From contig LVLI01000328.1 in NCBI GenBank assembly GCA_001687465.1, positions 31,452-95,451 of the forward strand: a stretch of DNA of 64,000 nucleotides, given 5' to 3'. Of the stretch, positions 48,188-59,500 are shown piece by piece. A program made the translations under genes and the position numbers. Every line of letters starts with the position of its first letter. Positions within the stretch are counted from its first letter, which is position 1. The stretch comes from Halocafeteria seosinensis. Its lineage: Eukaryota > Sar > Bigyra > Bicosoecida. The notes beneath the pieces are model-generated. The model worked only from the letters and a program-made list of their open reading frames with translations. It made no database searches and was not told where the DNA came from.

Positions 48188-49076
48188 TTTGGAAGAAAAA
48201 AAAGAAGTTTCTCAACAACAAAAAAATACAAAGTAAATGTGGAAATTTACTGTTTTTTTCTTTATGATCTCTTGTCCTTCTGGGTAACAATAGACTCCTG
48301 AATCTTTCCTGTATGCTATCTCCCAACCTTCCGCCGGCTTCCGGGCCATTAGCCGGGATCCTCCGGGCGGATGGCCCGGATTGACAACAACTTGTCAACA
48401 AGTTGCCAACAACGGCAACTTCATTGGGGATACAAAGTTCCCTAGAGAGGATGTATCGTGCGCTTCCACAAAGTCACTCGTGGAGTACCAAGCAATTAAA
48501 ATCCTAACGGACTCGTTATAGGAGGGAAAATTACAGTGAATACCAGAGCATTCTATATTAATGATTCCTCGACAATTCTCCACCCCAACGAGCTGAGCAG
48601 AAAAACTTAAGCGTAAAGTTCGGATTTCCCATAGCAGAATATGCTGTTTTGAAGACACTTACATTCTTCGCTTGTCCTACCAATACTCAATGAATACTGA
48701 CTACACTAATAATACCAAAATGTAGTTCCACTGCACGACACAACCATTGAACAGTCCGACTCGGTTACACATGTCATTTATGTCTCTTCAGCGGTTTATA
48801 TGAGCAAACGAGTCCACTGAGGATTAATTCCCTTAGTGAATGACCTGGTTACGTTACTCTCTATGTGGGTTGGAAGTTCGAACAACTTGGAACGTCGTTG
48901 TGAAGCACTTCAAGTTCACAACATCCTGGATCGCATGCAAATGCTGCACCAGTATTATTCGTCTGTCAAGAGGGGGTTTGGATTCCATGGCATATAAGAA
49001 GCATACGAGTATTAATTGCGTCTCAGGAGCTGCTACTTTGCTCCAAGTTTCAGTCGCCAGCATTAGCCCCAAGGCC
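48188..49076. promoter_or_regulatory. Divergent promoter region, beta-tubulin / PDK1-like kinase
   Basis: This 890 bp region has two notable dyads on the tubulin side: TCCGGGCCAT (48340-48349) with its exact reverse complement at 48371-48380, and AACTTGT-CA-ACAAGTT (48389-48404). ACTTCAAGTT lies at 48907-48916 on the kinase side. The frame of the kinase stays open back to 48840, so part of this stretch could be coding. Confidence 0.45.
48340..48404. repeat. Paired inverted repeats in the tubulin 5' region
   Basis: TCCGGGCCAT and its reverse complement 21 bases apart, followed at once by AACTTGT-CA-ACAAGTT. If transcribed, both lie in the tubulin 5' UTR, 150-220 bases upstream of the ATG. Confidence 0.6.
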
Positions 49077-51812
49077 ATGGCTGAGAACGATAAGTCCAAT
49101 GACACAAGTACGAGCGAGGATGGAAATACAAACCGTCATGCTTCTCAAGAGGTTCATTCAGTGCGATCCTTGAAGAAGAAGCCGTCAGTGGATGAATTCG
49201 CTGTTTCCGCAACAGATGTAGGAGAAGGAAACTTTTCACGAGTGATGCGTGCCAAGCATCGTAAGACTAAGGAGCTCTTCGCTTTGAAACAAATCGACAA
49301 GGATAAAGTTCGGAGGATCTCCTACCGCCATCCGAATGCGAAGAATGAAGTCCTCATGGAGCGTCGAGTGCTTTACTCTGTGCGGCACCATAATGTCACG
49401 CGGCTCTTTCATACCTGGCAGGATGACCAGTCTCTTTATTTCCTGATGGAGTTCGCAGAAGGAGGCGAGTTCTGGGACCGTCTTATGGATTCAAATGAAG
49501 CTTATGATCCAGTGAGCTCAGAAATTTACTCTCCAGATGCAAAGAAAAGCATGGTTGGGTGCTCAGAAGATGAAGCAAGACGAGTGTTGTATCAGACAAT
49601 TTTGGGACTTCAACACCTTCATACAGTGGGGTTCGTACATCGAGACTTGAAACCAGAGAACTTAATGCTCACAAAATACGCTCATGTAGCAGATGACAAT
49701 GATAGCTCTAGAAGCCAAAAAGTATTGCCTATGGAAAGGGTGATTCTCGTGGATTTTGGAACAGCGAAAGATGTGATAGCATGCAATCTCAACGGCCCTG
49801 AATTCGTTGGCACGGCCCAGTATATGGCTCCGGAGGTTATCAATAGCAAAGGTGCGGGTGCGTTTCATACACCTCGACAGCGTGCTTTAAGGCGTGCAAA
49901 ATCACAAGAAGAGCCTGATCGCTACCATAAGGGGAGGCGTGAGAGTCTCAGAGAAGTTAGACGGAGAGCATGGGAGAATGGAGCCACACCTGCTTCCGAT
50001 TTGTGGGCAGTAGGAATTATGCTCTACCAGGTGCTAGTTGGGTTTAGCCCCTTTGAGGATCAAAGTGACTTTTTGACAATGGATAAAATCCGGACATACG
50101 CAAAGCTACGCAGCTCAAACGACCCGTGCTGGCAAGAGTACTTGCGCTTTCCCCCTTGGATATCTTCGGATGCCAAAGACCTGATCATCCTTTTGCTGGA
50201 GCCAGATCCTAGGCAACGTCTTCAACTGTTTAACCAAGAGGGACCTCACTACCAAAATCCAGATAGCCACGAAATTTACGATAGGATTCAAACGAGGATA
50301 GAGGAAGCAAGCTATCCAGTGCCTCGTATGCGTCCAGAGTTGAAGATTAATTATCAGCCCTTATTAGACCACTCCTTCTTCAAGGCTCTTCCACTAGCAT
50401 ACAGGAAGTGGTGCAGTGACCCGACCAGTGCTGAAGAAACAGAGGCAAGTGTGGAAAGGTTCAACGATGAGAGGGCGACCGAGGCTCCACTGGCAACCGA
50501 GTTGCTCGCTGCTGTCAAGACGGAGCATTCTTCGGATTCTGTTAAGGGGAGGCTGGCTTCTTTTGATAGGCTCTATCAGCAGTTTTCAGTTGCAAGACAA
50601 CTTTTGTCTTTGCGGGAAATGGATGAGAATACCGAAGGCACTTGGAAGAGAAGGCTCATCCATGAAGTTTCCCTCCGCCGTGGGGCATGGCGAACTGCCA
50701 TTCTGGCCGCGCTGCTCCCAACCCCTAATATAGTTGCTCTCTCCAGGCGCTCAAGTTTGTGTGAACAAGCCGCCGTAGAGTTTACGTATTCAATCAGATG
50801 TGGCCCGTACTTCCGCTGGAATAATCCTCGGGAACGTTTATCTAGCACTCACATTGCCATCGAGGATCCAAACATGTTTTCCCAGCCATTCAGCATTGCC
50901 TTCCTGAATTTCTGCGATATGCCGGTTGGAGAGTCGCTAGGGACACTAACCAGACGAATATTTACAGCAATGAACCGCTGGTCCAGAGGTCCTGATTATG
51001 CCCTTGCAGTTGTCTTATTGCCACAAGTAATATTAGAAAACCTCCAAACCGTATCGTATCTGCTGGAGAGCTTTCCGGCTTTTCGACGAGGAAATGAAGA
51101 GACGAGTTCTGGAGGATATGTAAAAGATTGTGTGCTGTGCTCACCAGAGTCAGCGGAGAGATACTTCTACCCTAAATTGTTCCATACTACCAATTTTGCA
51201 ATGTGGAAGGGTGGTGTTCGAATACTGTTTTGCGACCCAGAAGTTCCGCACGAAGATGAAAACTCTGAAAGCATGGATACCATTATGACCTGGTTACACA
51301 ACCAACTGACCACAGCAACGTTTGGTGCCCAACATGTCGTTGTCATGCTTACACAAGCCCCCGAAAGAATTCTCGAGGGGGGAAGACTCAGTACTCTTGA
51401 ACGATTTCGAGATTTGCTAGGGCATATATGCAACGAACAGAGTAATGTCCGATGTGTTGTCGCCCCCAGTGCGGAAGGTTATAGCTCCCAAGAAGGAACT
51501 GCAGTATATAGAACGGTGGAAGACCTACTCAAACAGGTTGCTTCACTACACTCTTCAAGTGGAGAACTACTGCCGTCGCCGTCCGCTGCGCTTGAGTGTG
51601 ACGTTTGCTATCAGAACCATCATCAAGGCAAAGAAGACGAGGCGGCTGATGCAGAGGATAGCGACTCAGACAAATCGGATACCGGTAACGGTATAAAATT
51701 AGTACGTCTTCCACCCTTCGGAATGAAAAGCAGTCGGATCTGTAGTCTAACCATTGAAGAATATGGTGTTCATAGTCACTACGATTGCGATGTAGAAGTA
51801 AGAGATTTATAG
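49077..51812 (+). CDS. PDK1-like AGC kinase with a degenerate phosphoesterase-like C-terminal domain
   Basis: An intronless gene, 911 residues from the Met of MAENDKSND (GCCATGG context); an 79-codon upstream extension is open but looks unlike protein. Kinase domain: GEGNFSRV glycine loop, FALKQIDK Lys (~71), VHRDLKPEN (188-195), DFGTAK (226-231), FVGTAQYMAPEV. DFGTAK and FVGTAQY are the signatures of PDK1, the kinase that phosphorylates the activation loops of other AGC kinases. A ~45-residue basic insert splits the activation-segment region from the Asp of SDLWAVG. Past residue ~600 the sequence resembles CPPED1-type calcineurin-like phosphoesterases (MWKGGVRILFCDPE, WLHNQLTTA, HVVVMLTQAP), but the usual metal-binding GHxH is absent (CVVAPSAEGYSS). 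No PH domain seen. Kinase call is firm; the second domain is inference. Confidence 0.85.
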   Translation: MAENDKSNDTSTSEDGNTNRHASQEVHSVRSLKKKPSVDEFAVSATDVGEGNFSRVMRAKHRKTKELFALKQIDKDKVRRISYRHPNAKNEVLMERRVLYSVRHHNVTRLFHTWQDDQSLYFLMEFAEGGEFWDRLMDSNEAYDPVSSEIYSPDAKKSMVGCSEDEARRVLYQTILGLQHLHTVGFVHRDLKPENLMLTKYAHVADDNDSSRSQKVLPMERVILVDFGTAKDVIACNLNGPEFVGTAQYMAPEVINSKGAGAFHTPRQRALRRAKSQEEPDRYHKGRRESLREVRRRAWENGATPASDLWAVGIMLYQVLVGFSPFEDQSDFLTMDKIRTYAKLRSSNDPCWQEYLRFPPWISSDAKDLIILLLEPDPRQRLQLFNQEGPHYQNPDSHEIYDRIQTRIEEASYPVPRMRPELKINYQPLLDHSFFKALPLAYRKWCSDPTSAEETEASVERFNDERATEAPLATELLAAVKTEHSSDSVKGRLASFDRLYQQFSVARQLLSLREMDENTEGTWKRRLIHEVSLRRGAWRTAILAALLPTPNIVALSRRSSLCEQAAVEFTYSIRCGPYFRWNNPRERLSSTHIAIEDPNMFSQPFSIAFLNFCDMPVGESLGTLTRRIFTAMNRWSRGPDYALAVVLLPQVILENLQTVSYLLESFPAFRRGNEETSSGGYVKDCVLCSPESAERYFYPKLFHTTNFAMWKGGVRILFCDPEVPHEDENSESMDTIMTWLHNQLTTATFGAQHVVVMLTQAPERILEGGRLSTLERFRDLLGHICNEQSNVRCVVAPSAEGYSSQEGTAVYRTVEDLLKQVASLHSSSGELLPSPSAALECDVCYQNHHQGKEDEAADAEDSDSDKSDTGNGIKLVRLPPFGMKSSRICSLTIEEYGVHSHYDCDVEVRDL

Positions 51813-51951
51813 GGTAGGGTTGATTTCTATTATCAAAGGCTAAGCAAGCATCGCAAAGACCTTCCTGAAAGAGCACTGGGCGAAGCCGAATGCACAGCTG
51901 AGGTACATATCAGCCAGGCGTGACTCCTAAGTTCTTGTAAAGTAGAGTCGC

Positions 51952-52469
51952 TTAAGCAGAAGCCGCTTCAGCCGGTCCTCCTCCCTGCTGTCCAGGGGCT
52001 GGATTTATCAATGTGATATTATCACCTTTCAATAATAGTCGCCCTGCAAACATGATAAAACAGTCAAACAAATGTTCACATCTAACCATGCAATACCTTC
52101 TTATCCATTCGCTTACCTAGAGATTTTCGCTGTTTCCGTTTGAGATGAATCTCTTCAGCATCATCCAATACCACATTCATGTACTCATCAAACCCCTGAA
52201 ACAATTGCATAAAGCATGTAAATAAAGCTCGTTTTACATGAGTCTCTGAAAACATACCAACAATCGTCCCTCTAATCGCGTATTTGACTGCTCAAACAAC
52301 CATATTTGCACCCTCACTTTCTGCATTAGGACAAGCAGGTCAATCACGAATGAAATACCTAGGAGTATAGCCCACTTACAGCTTGTAAAAACCTGAATAT
52401 CTGTGTAATGGGCTGCACCATAACCTTGGCGCCACCACCGCCGCCTCTGTTTTGACCCCGAGATGCCAT
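51952..52469 (-). CDS. SNRPE: Small nuclear ribonucleoprotein E (SmE)
   Basis: Exons 52469-52380, 52320-52258, 52195-52117 and 52043-51952 (minus) give 107 residues. SmE is one of seven Sm proteins forming the ring on spliceosomal snRNAs, consistent with the many introns in this window. Sequence landmarks: [26 protein letters not shown], the Sm1 motif [15 protein letters not shown], and Sm2 as [13 protein letters not shown]. Compared with the usual ~92 residues it has a Gly-rich N-terminal run (RGGGGGAK) and a C-terminal Gly/Pro/Ala extension. The stop lies 140 bases from the convergent kinase stop. Confidence 0.96.
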
Positions 52470-53567
52470 TTTAAACACACTGTACCTTCCACAAGCCACA
52501 GACGAGCAAGATTAGAATTTATAGAGGACGATCCTATGTTTGGCATCGACACATGGGCCCTGGAATCAACCCTAATGAAGCAAAGATTGTGGCAAAGGCC
52601 AAAAAGCAACGAAAAGATTGCCTCCCAAGTTGGAGGTAGCCGCTCAAGGTCCTAAGGTTAGGTGCCAGGCTTGTACGCTAACCCGCTTACCCACAGTGCT
52701 GCACACTATGCCACACCATCTATAACGCTCGTCCTCTTACATAGCGTCTGCTTTATTGGAAACCAATATTTCCTTATGAAAATCTGCACTCAGTCATTTT
52801 CTTTTGGTCACACTTCCTGGACTTCTACAGCCAATACACTGAATACAGGTGTACCCGTACTCCTGTCGTCTGAAAGTCTCTGAATACTGGCCGCTTCCAG
52901 CCGATAACGCAGGCAGACTTTAATGCATGTTCACATGGCAACTTAATGGTGTTATGCGCACATGTCGTTTTTCCGTAACTGATAGCGCTGTTATTTTAAG
53001 TAATGTGTACATGTGTATTGGTCCTACAGGAAGACGTGCCGTGACGCGTGTACACTGTACTGAACTACCGAAATCGGAGGAAGCTCGTAAATTTGCACCG
53101 TTTTTATTATAGTACCAGGTAGTTTTTATTGAGAAATGAGGAGCGAAATCAATTACTGTGTATGATTTCCCCGTTTGGCTTGATTGTGGAGCTTTAGGAA
53201 TACATGTACCTACAGTGTCCTACAAGTCCTGTACTCCTGCAGTGCAAGACCTGCAGGCTGCAGGTTGTTCGTGTGTATTAGTATTGCTCCTACCGGAAGA
53301 CGTGTAGGCTACAGGCTACGCTACGCCATGTAAGGTGGACCCTACCCGGAACCGGTCCAACATGTTCACCATCAACGTGACAGACAGTTTGGTCGTCATC
53401 GTGAACGGTTGCAGTTCCGTGCAGTTCCGCAGAATAGAACAGCTCTACTTCATAGAAGCAGAACCGTCCGTCATTTGTTTTGGACGACCACTAGACGGAG
53501 AGTGTCCGATTCTATAACACTAAATTCAATGAACAGGGCGCGAGTCGCGGAGGATAGCATTGTGAAT
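52470..53567. other. Intergenic region upstream of the giant surface-protein gene
   Basis: About 1.1 kb. Divergent start region for SmE and the surface-protein gene. TCCCAAGTTGGAG near 52623 resembles the recurring word. Short open frames (53335-53517 and others) have no support. Confidence 0.45.
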
Positions 53568-56500
53568 ATGGCATCATGGAAGCCATCATGCTGGATTTGG
53601 ATCCTCCTCGCAGTGCTACGAGCACGAGAACACATCGTCAATGTATCAGCAAGTATCAACATCCCACCTATGGAGCTATGTCAAGGAGTTTCATGCAGCA
53701 AGGGTCTTCACGCTGTATTGACGACAGACGGATGCAAGTGCCATGAATGCCCGGTAAGGAACATGAAACAAGTACACCCTCACTAACTGTGTGTGTAACA
53801 AAGTGTATCAAAACTCTACCCAAGAATGTATACCGTTTGTCAACACAGCCTGGTTTGTTTAAGAGCACAGACGGTACCGCAAAATGCAGAAAATGTGGGC
53901 AAGTACCAGCCCGCAGAAGGAAAGTCTTCGTGTCTAGAGTGTGAGTCAGGGAGGTATCAGGGACACCGCTGGAATGACTGTAAGCTAGAGTCCCTAAGAG
54001 CAGATGTCGCGGAGTGAGCAGATCTCCTCTTCCATTACATGCAGGCATGCGAAAAATGCTCTAGCGGGAAGACAAGCGAACCAGGAAGTCCTTCTTCCAA
54101 ACGATGTGTAGATTGTCCGGAAGGTAATGGTCAATTTAGTGTTCCTTTGCTCGTTAGCGCCCCAACAATAAAGTTAGCCGAGTACCTTCACCGTATTGGG
54201 TTCCTACAGGAACTTATGCTTCGAAAGGAGTGTGCGTTGACTGCCAACCGGGCAAATACATGGCACAATCTGGCAAGACCATCTGCTTGAACTGTGAGAA
54301 AGGACGGTATCAACCTAATGCGGGACGCACTCAATGTTGGACATGTGAAGCGGGACGATATCAAAATTCTATAGGCAAAGAGAAGTGAGCTACGTGCACA
54401 GATTGTCTCGACGAACTGGTGCTGACAATGATTTTTAAATGTTGTATTCAGATGCGATGATTGCCCTCCCGGAAAATTTAGAGGTGATTCCAGACACCCG
54501 AAAGACGCTGTACGATGCACCAATGCACCTCCTGGAACCTTTGCTTACAGGGCGGCACAGCAGCCTACAAAGTGTCCACCGGGTAGATATTCACATGCGC
54601 CGGGAGCTTCTAGTGCAAACTGTGACGGACCGTGCTCGGCTGGACGGTATTGCCCCCAGAGGGGAACGTCAGATAAGGACTCAGGGCCCCTATGCAAGGC
54701 AGGACGATACGGGGCGGAGGGCGAAAGCAGGGAGACATGCACCTCTGCTTGCCCAGCAGGCTACTACTGCGGTGCTGGAACCGCAGAATTCCAGTGGAAG
54801 GTCTGTGGAGGACCAAGACTTTACTGCCCATCTGGAAGTGTCGAAGCACTTCCCGTCAGTAAGGGGTACTATTCCGTGCCAGAGTCCGCCGACCAGGATA
54901 CTAGAAGTGGGCAAGAAGAGTGCCCAGAAGGCAGCTACTGCTCTGAGGGAATGAGATACCCGTGTCCAGCAGGAAGATACGGACGCATTGTCGGGTTGAC
55001 TGAATCTTCATGCTCTGGGAGGTGCTGGGACGGATTTAGGTGCCCTGAAGGAAGCAGTTCTCCCCGGGAGGAGCCATGCTCTGATAACGACCCAACCAAA
55101 TATTGCCAACATGGAATACAAAGAGTTTGTGAAAATGGACATTATACGCTACCCACTGATACGGATAATGCTACCCGTACTGGATGCGAGAGTTGCTCAA
55201 CTGGATTCGTCTGCAGGGGTGGCTTGAGAATGAAACCATTGGAGTGGACTGACCCAGTTTGTACGTTGACTAATCCTCTAGGCTACTTGGTAGAATCAGT
55301 AGATCACCCCGTAGAACTCGCGACAAATATCGGGAGACCAATTCAGGCGAAAACTCCTGTGGAATGGAGCGATTTTGTCTACTACATTAACACAATCCGG
55401 TACGGATCACCTGACACGGCAGAGGTATGCGAGACGGCATTGAACGGCCTACAATTTGCTCTGAATACTGAGGACGTCAGTGAGGCAAGCTCAGATAATG
55501 TTCCTCAAAAGAGGACTCAACTGGTCCTCGCACAGCGTTCAGTTGTTGCCAGTGCAACTTGCACGCAAATGGAAATTAACGTTACGGCTGAGCTTCGAGT
55601 CGATTCCCAAACATTTAGTTTGACGTGTGGCGTTCCCCTGACGATAGAGCGTCATAACTCCGCACCAGTCAGAAGGAATGGAACAGCTGATCCTCTAAGA
55701 ATGGAAGTGCCTATCAACCTACTCCGTGGTCAGCAAATTGGTGATGCGCTGACCGAGTACTTTGATGACCCTGACGGAGATGAGCTCGTCTTCACAATTA
55801 CCGCTGGGGATGAAGCGCAGGCGAAGGAAGAACAACCATTTGGGCTCGCAAGCTGTTCCGGGAAGCTGTTTGTTTCAGATGCTCGCTTACTGCGAAAAAA
55901 TGGAGCTCGCTCATACTCATTTTGGGTAAGTATCAACGACAATTCTCCCCAGGAACCGAAAGCTATATCGCATAAGATACTTGTAGAGACTTTAAAGCCT
56001 AATTCCCCTCCTGTTTTGCTGAAGCGACCGACTCTCTCTGTATGGGAGAAGGCAGCGATAGGAACAACTGCGGCATTGGCAGTAGATGGAGAAGAGACCA
56101 CTGAAAGGGGCATTCTAAATTCTTCATTTGTCCATGACCCTGATGGCGACATCGTATTCGTAGAAATACGGGAATGTTATGTAGACACTGCCTGTGATAC
56201 TTTCATTATTGCAGAAAATGGTGTAGTTCTTGTGGAGGACAATTTCTTTTTAGAACGTGAGCGGCAAGGTACCCTCCCTCGCTTGCTCCCCATTAGATAT
56301 AGTGATAATTTTGAAGATGGGATAGACGTCAATCTGCCAGTCAAAGTAAAGAGGTTGAGAAAAGCTCCAGTTGTTTCCAAGACGGCTTTTCAGGTCTCAG
56401 AATGGCGTTATGGACGAGTGGTACAACTGAACGCCTATGATGAATTTGCTGACACATTCAGGTTTACTCTGGGCGCAGAATGGAACAACATGGGAACCGA

Positions 56501-59500
56501 AAAGGAGGATGTAGTACTGGCAAGTGACGGAACCATTCGTGTAACTAGTGCGACGCCTACAGTCACGTGTGATCAATTTTGCCGCTGTTTCAAACGTTAT
56601 CAATGGATTAAACTAAACGTTTTCGCAACGTCTGTCAACAGAACCGATGACCTCAAAGGACCGATTACTTCTGCTGAGACTGAAATCCATATTGACATTC
56701 TTGCGGTGAATCACAGACCTACATTTATTCAACCAAAAGCCCCAATTAGCTCCTTAGAAACGGACGTTTCCCCAAGCTATGTCGCCAATCTGTCGAACCT
56801 AGTCTGTGACCCAGACAACGATTTTATTGTTTTCACCGGAGTAGCCTCAACGCCAGTCCCTAATGCTTTCCAAATCGATGCCACCACCGGAGTTTTGACC
56901 CGACGTCCCGGGTATAGCTTTAACTACGAAGAGGAAAACGTTTACAATGTGACGGTTGTTGTCCAAGACAATGGACGTCCTTCGCAAGAGACTCAGGGGG
57001 TTTTCTTAGTGTATGTCATTGACGTTCCCGAAAAAGCGTCTTTGCGTCGTCACTGCTTCGCAATTGATGAAATGAGCACTGCAATTTCGGGGCCTTTTGG
57101 GAGAATTGAAGCTCTAGACCTAGATATTCACAGTGGCAGCACGAAGCCCTTTTCATCGACGCCATCGAGGTTCTTATACGTCCAGAATAACTACTTCACG
57201 AAGTTCTTGATATCGGAAGGAGGCAACCTTTCCTTGAATGCGAACTTTACACCCAAACACGACGAATTATTCCCTGAAACTTCTTTCGGTGTTCTTGTAA
57301 CAATCGTAGATTACGAGAATGACGTCAATACCTCGGTGACGGTTGAGATTGAAATTATGGATGTCCCTGAACCTCCATACTTTTTACCTCCAGTACAGAG
57401 GTTTACACTTGACTTGGCACAAAAGCATTCGAAGGAGCTGGGTTTAGTTAGGGCTTACGATGTCGACGTCGGAGATGAGTTGCTATTCGAGGTATGGGAC
57501 GAGTTCTCCATTCTCGATATAGATCCTCGAGCTGGGCGACTGATCCATACCGTTGATGTTACCGAAGACTTTGGTATCGACCTGCCCGGAACTTTAGAAA
57601 TTACAGTGGGCGTAACCGATAGCACCGGCTTGCATACAAGCAGTACCCACCTTCTGCAAGTCATGGAAGCTCCAAAACTCCCGGAGTGGCGTGGAGATTT
57701 CGCCAAGGATGGTGATTTAGCTTATTCGGTCGAAGAGCATCATTGTGGCATTATCCGGGCAATTAACTACTCCTGCTTTTCAGCAAAACCTACACACGTT
57801 GAGATAGTTGACGCTGTTCCTGAGGCAATGAGAGACTTGATTTCTCTCCATGAGAGGAGCGAAGCAGTTCAGATCGATAACCCAAAACTTCTGGATTTCG
57901 AGTCGTTGGAATACAGGAACGGAACCTTGACTTTTGCTTGTGTCGACGTCGATGGTTTGCGTAGCACAAAAACTGTACACGTTGACGTAAGAGATGTCCC
58001 TGAACCCCCTGAGTTTGTTGATCTTCCGGAACAAGTAACCATCTCTGTTCGCGAAGACGTGGAAGTGGGAACGATTATTCACTCCTTTGAAGCAGTTGAT
58101 CAAGACGTGGGGGGTAGCACAAGTAAATTAGTGCCTACTCTAATTTATGCAGATGATAGGATCCAGAATACCAGTGCGCCAGCGCCTGTGTCTGCTTCGG
58201 CGACCTGCCAACGCACTTCAACTGGAGGTATTCGCTGCACTGTACAAGTCAAGCTGGTTGAGGAGCTGGATTTTTTAAAACAAGAGACGTACAGGCTGTA
58301 TTTGACTGTAACGGATGAATCATTGCTGCAAGCAGCTCTTGTGTATGAGGTACAGGTCGTTTTCGTGAACACCGGCCCCGTGTTTACCAAGGAGCAGCCA
58401 CGAGAAATTGCCTGTTTAGAGAACGTCACTAGTTCAAGTGTTCTGTTTTCCGATTTTCGAGTTTTCAGTCGGGACGCTGACGCAATATTGTCATTGTCGG
58501 TAGTGGCCACCTCTCCTATCAGCATCTTTCGTTTCCAGGATACGCAATTGAGGTTACAGCCGAACGCTTTCTGGATTTCGAGGAACATCCCAGTCATCAC
58601 ATCCGGATTCGTATAACGGACTCACATGGACTTTATGATGAGTTGAACATGACGCTGATCGTGATGGATGTAAATGATATTCATGTCTATACTGTTAGTC
58701 CTAGAGAGTACTCTACGACCGGGAATACATCGGCTTCATTTTATGGATCCAACTTAGGACCTCAATGGAAAGCTATGAAAATAGTTGCATCGCTTTCCAA
58801 TGCTGAGGGAAGTATTTTTATCTCTCAGGAATGCACAAGGCAACTAAATCAAGACGGTAGATGGAACAATTCTGTGATACATTGCTGTGTAGGACCAGGT
58901 ATTGGAAAAGACTTAACGTGGAGGATATCAGTTGGGGAACATCAGCATACACTGGAGCAGCCTAGCTCGCAATATCACCCTCCTAGGCTAGACGAAATTG
59001 ACTCATGGCCAGTGAGTCCGTCTACAGCTGGGGGTGAAACATTCACATTATCAGGGATTTCACTCGGTCCCACAACTGTTAGAAATGCAAGTGGAATTGC
59101 CAATCCAGTTCCTGTTTACGTGAGGTACCGGTCATCGGATGATCTGGAGACTGAGTTCCGCGCTATGCAATGTGTTGTTGAGTCCGACGTTTTGATCACG
59201 TGCAAGACGGGCGAGGGGATAGGAAGAAGATTGGAATTTCAAGTGTCGTTAGGATACCCGGGTTCTTCTGCACAACGGACACAGTGGCTGAAACCAATTC
59301 CTGAAGTGCAGTATGGATTTCCGATTATTACGAATGTTGATTTACTGCTTGATTCCGCACCATCAGACGGCGGGAGAAATGCAGTACTCCTCCGTGGGGA
59401 AAATTTCGGTGTGAAAGGTACAGCCATTAAAGCAACCCTCGAAAATGCACAGTTCGCTTTTGATTCCGCCTGTAACGCGGCACTTCACAATCACACTACG

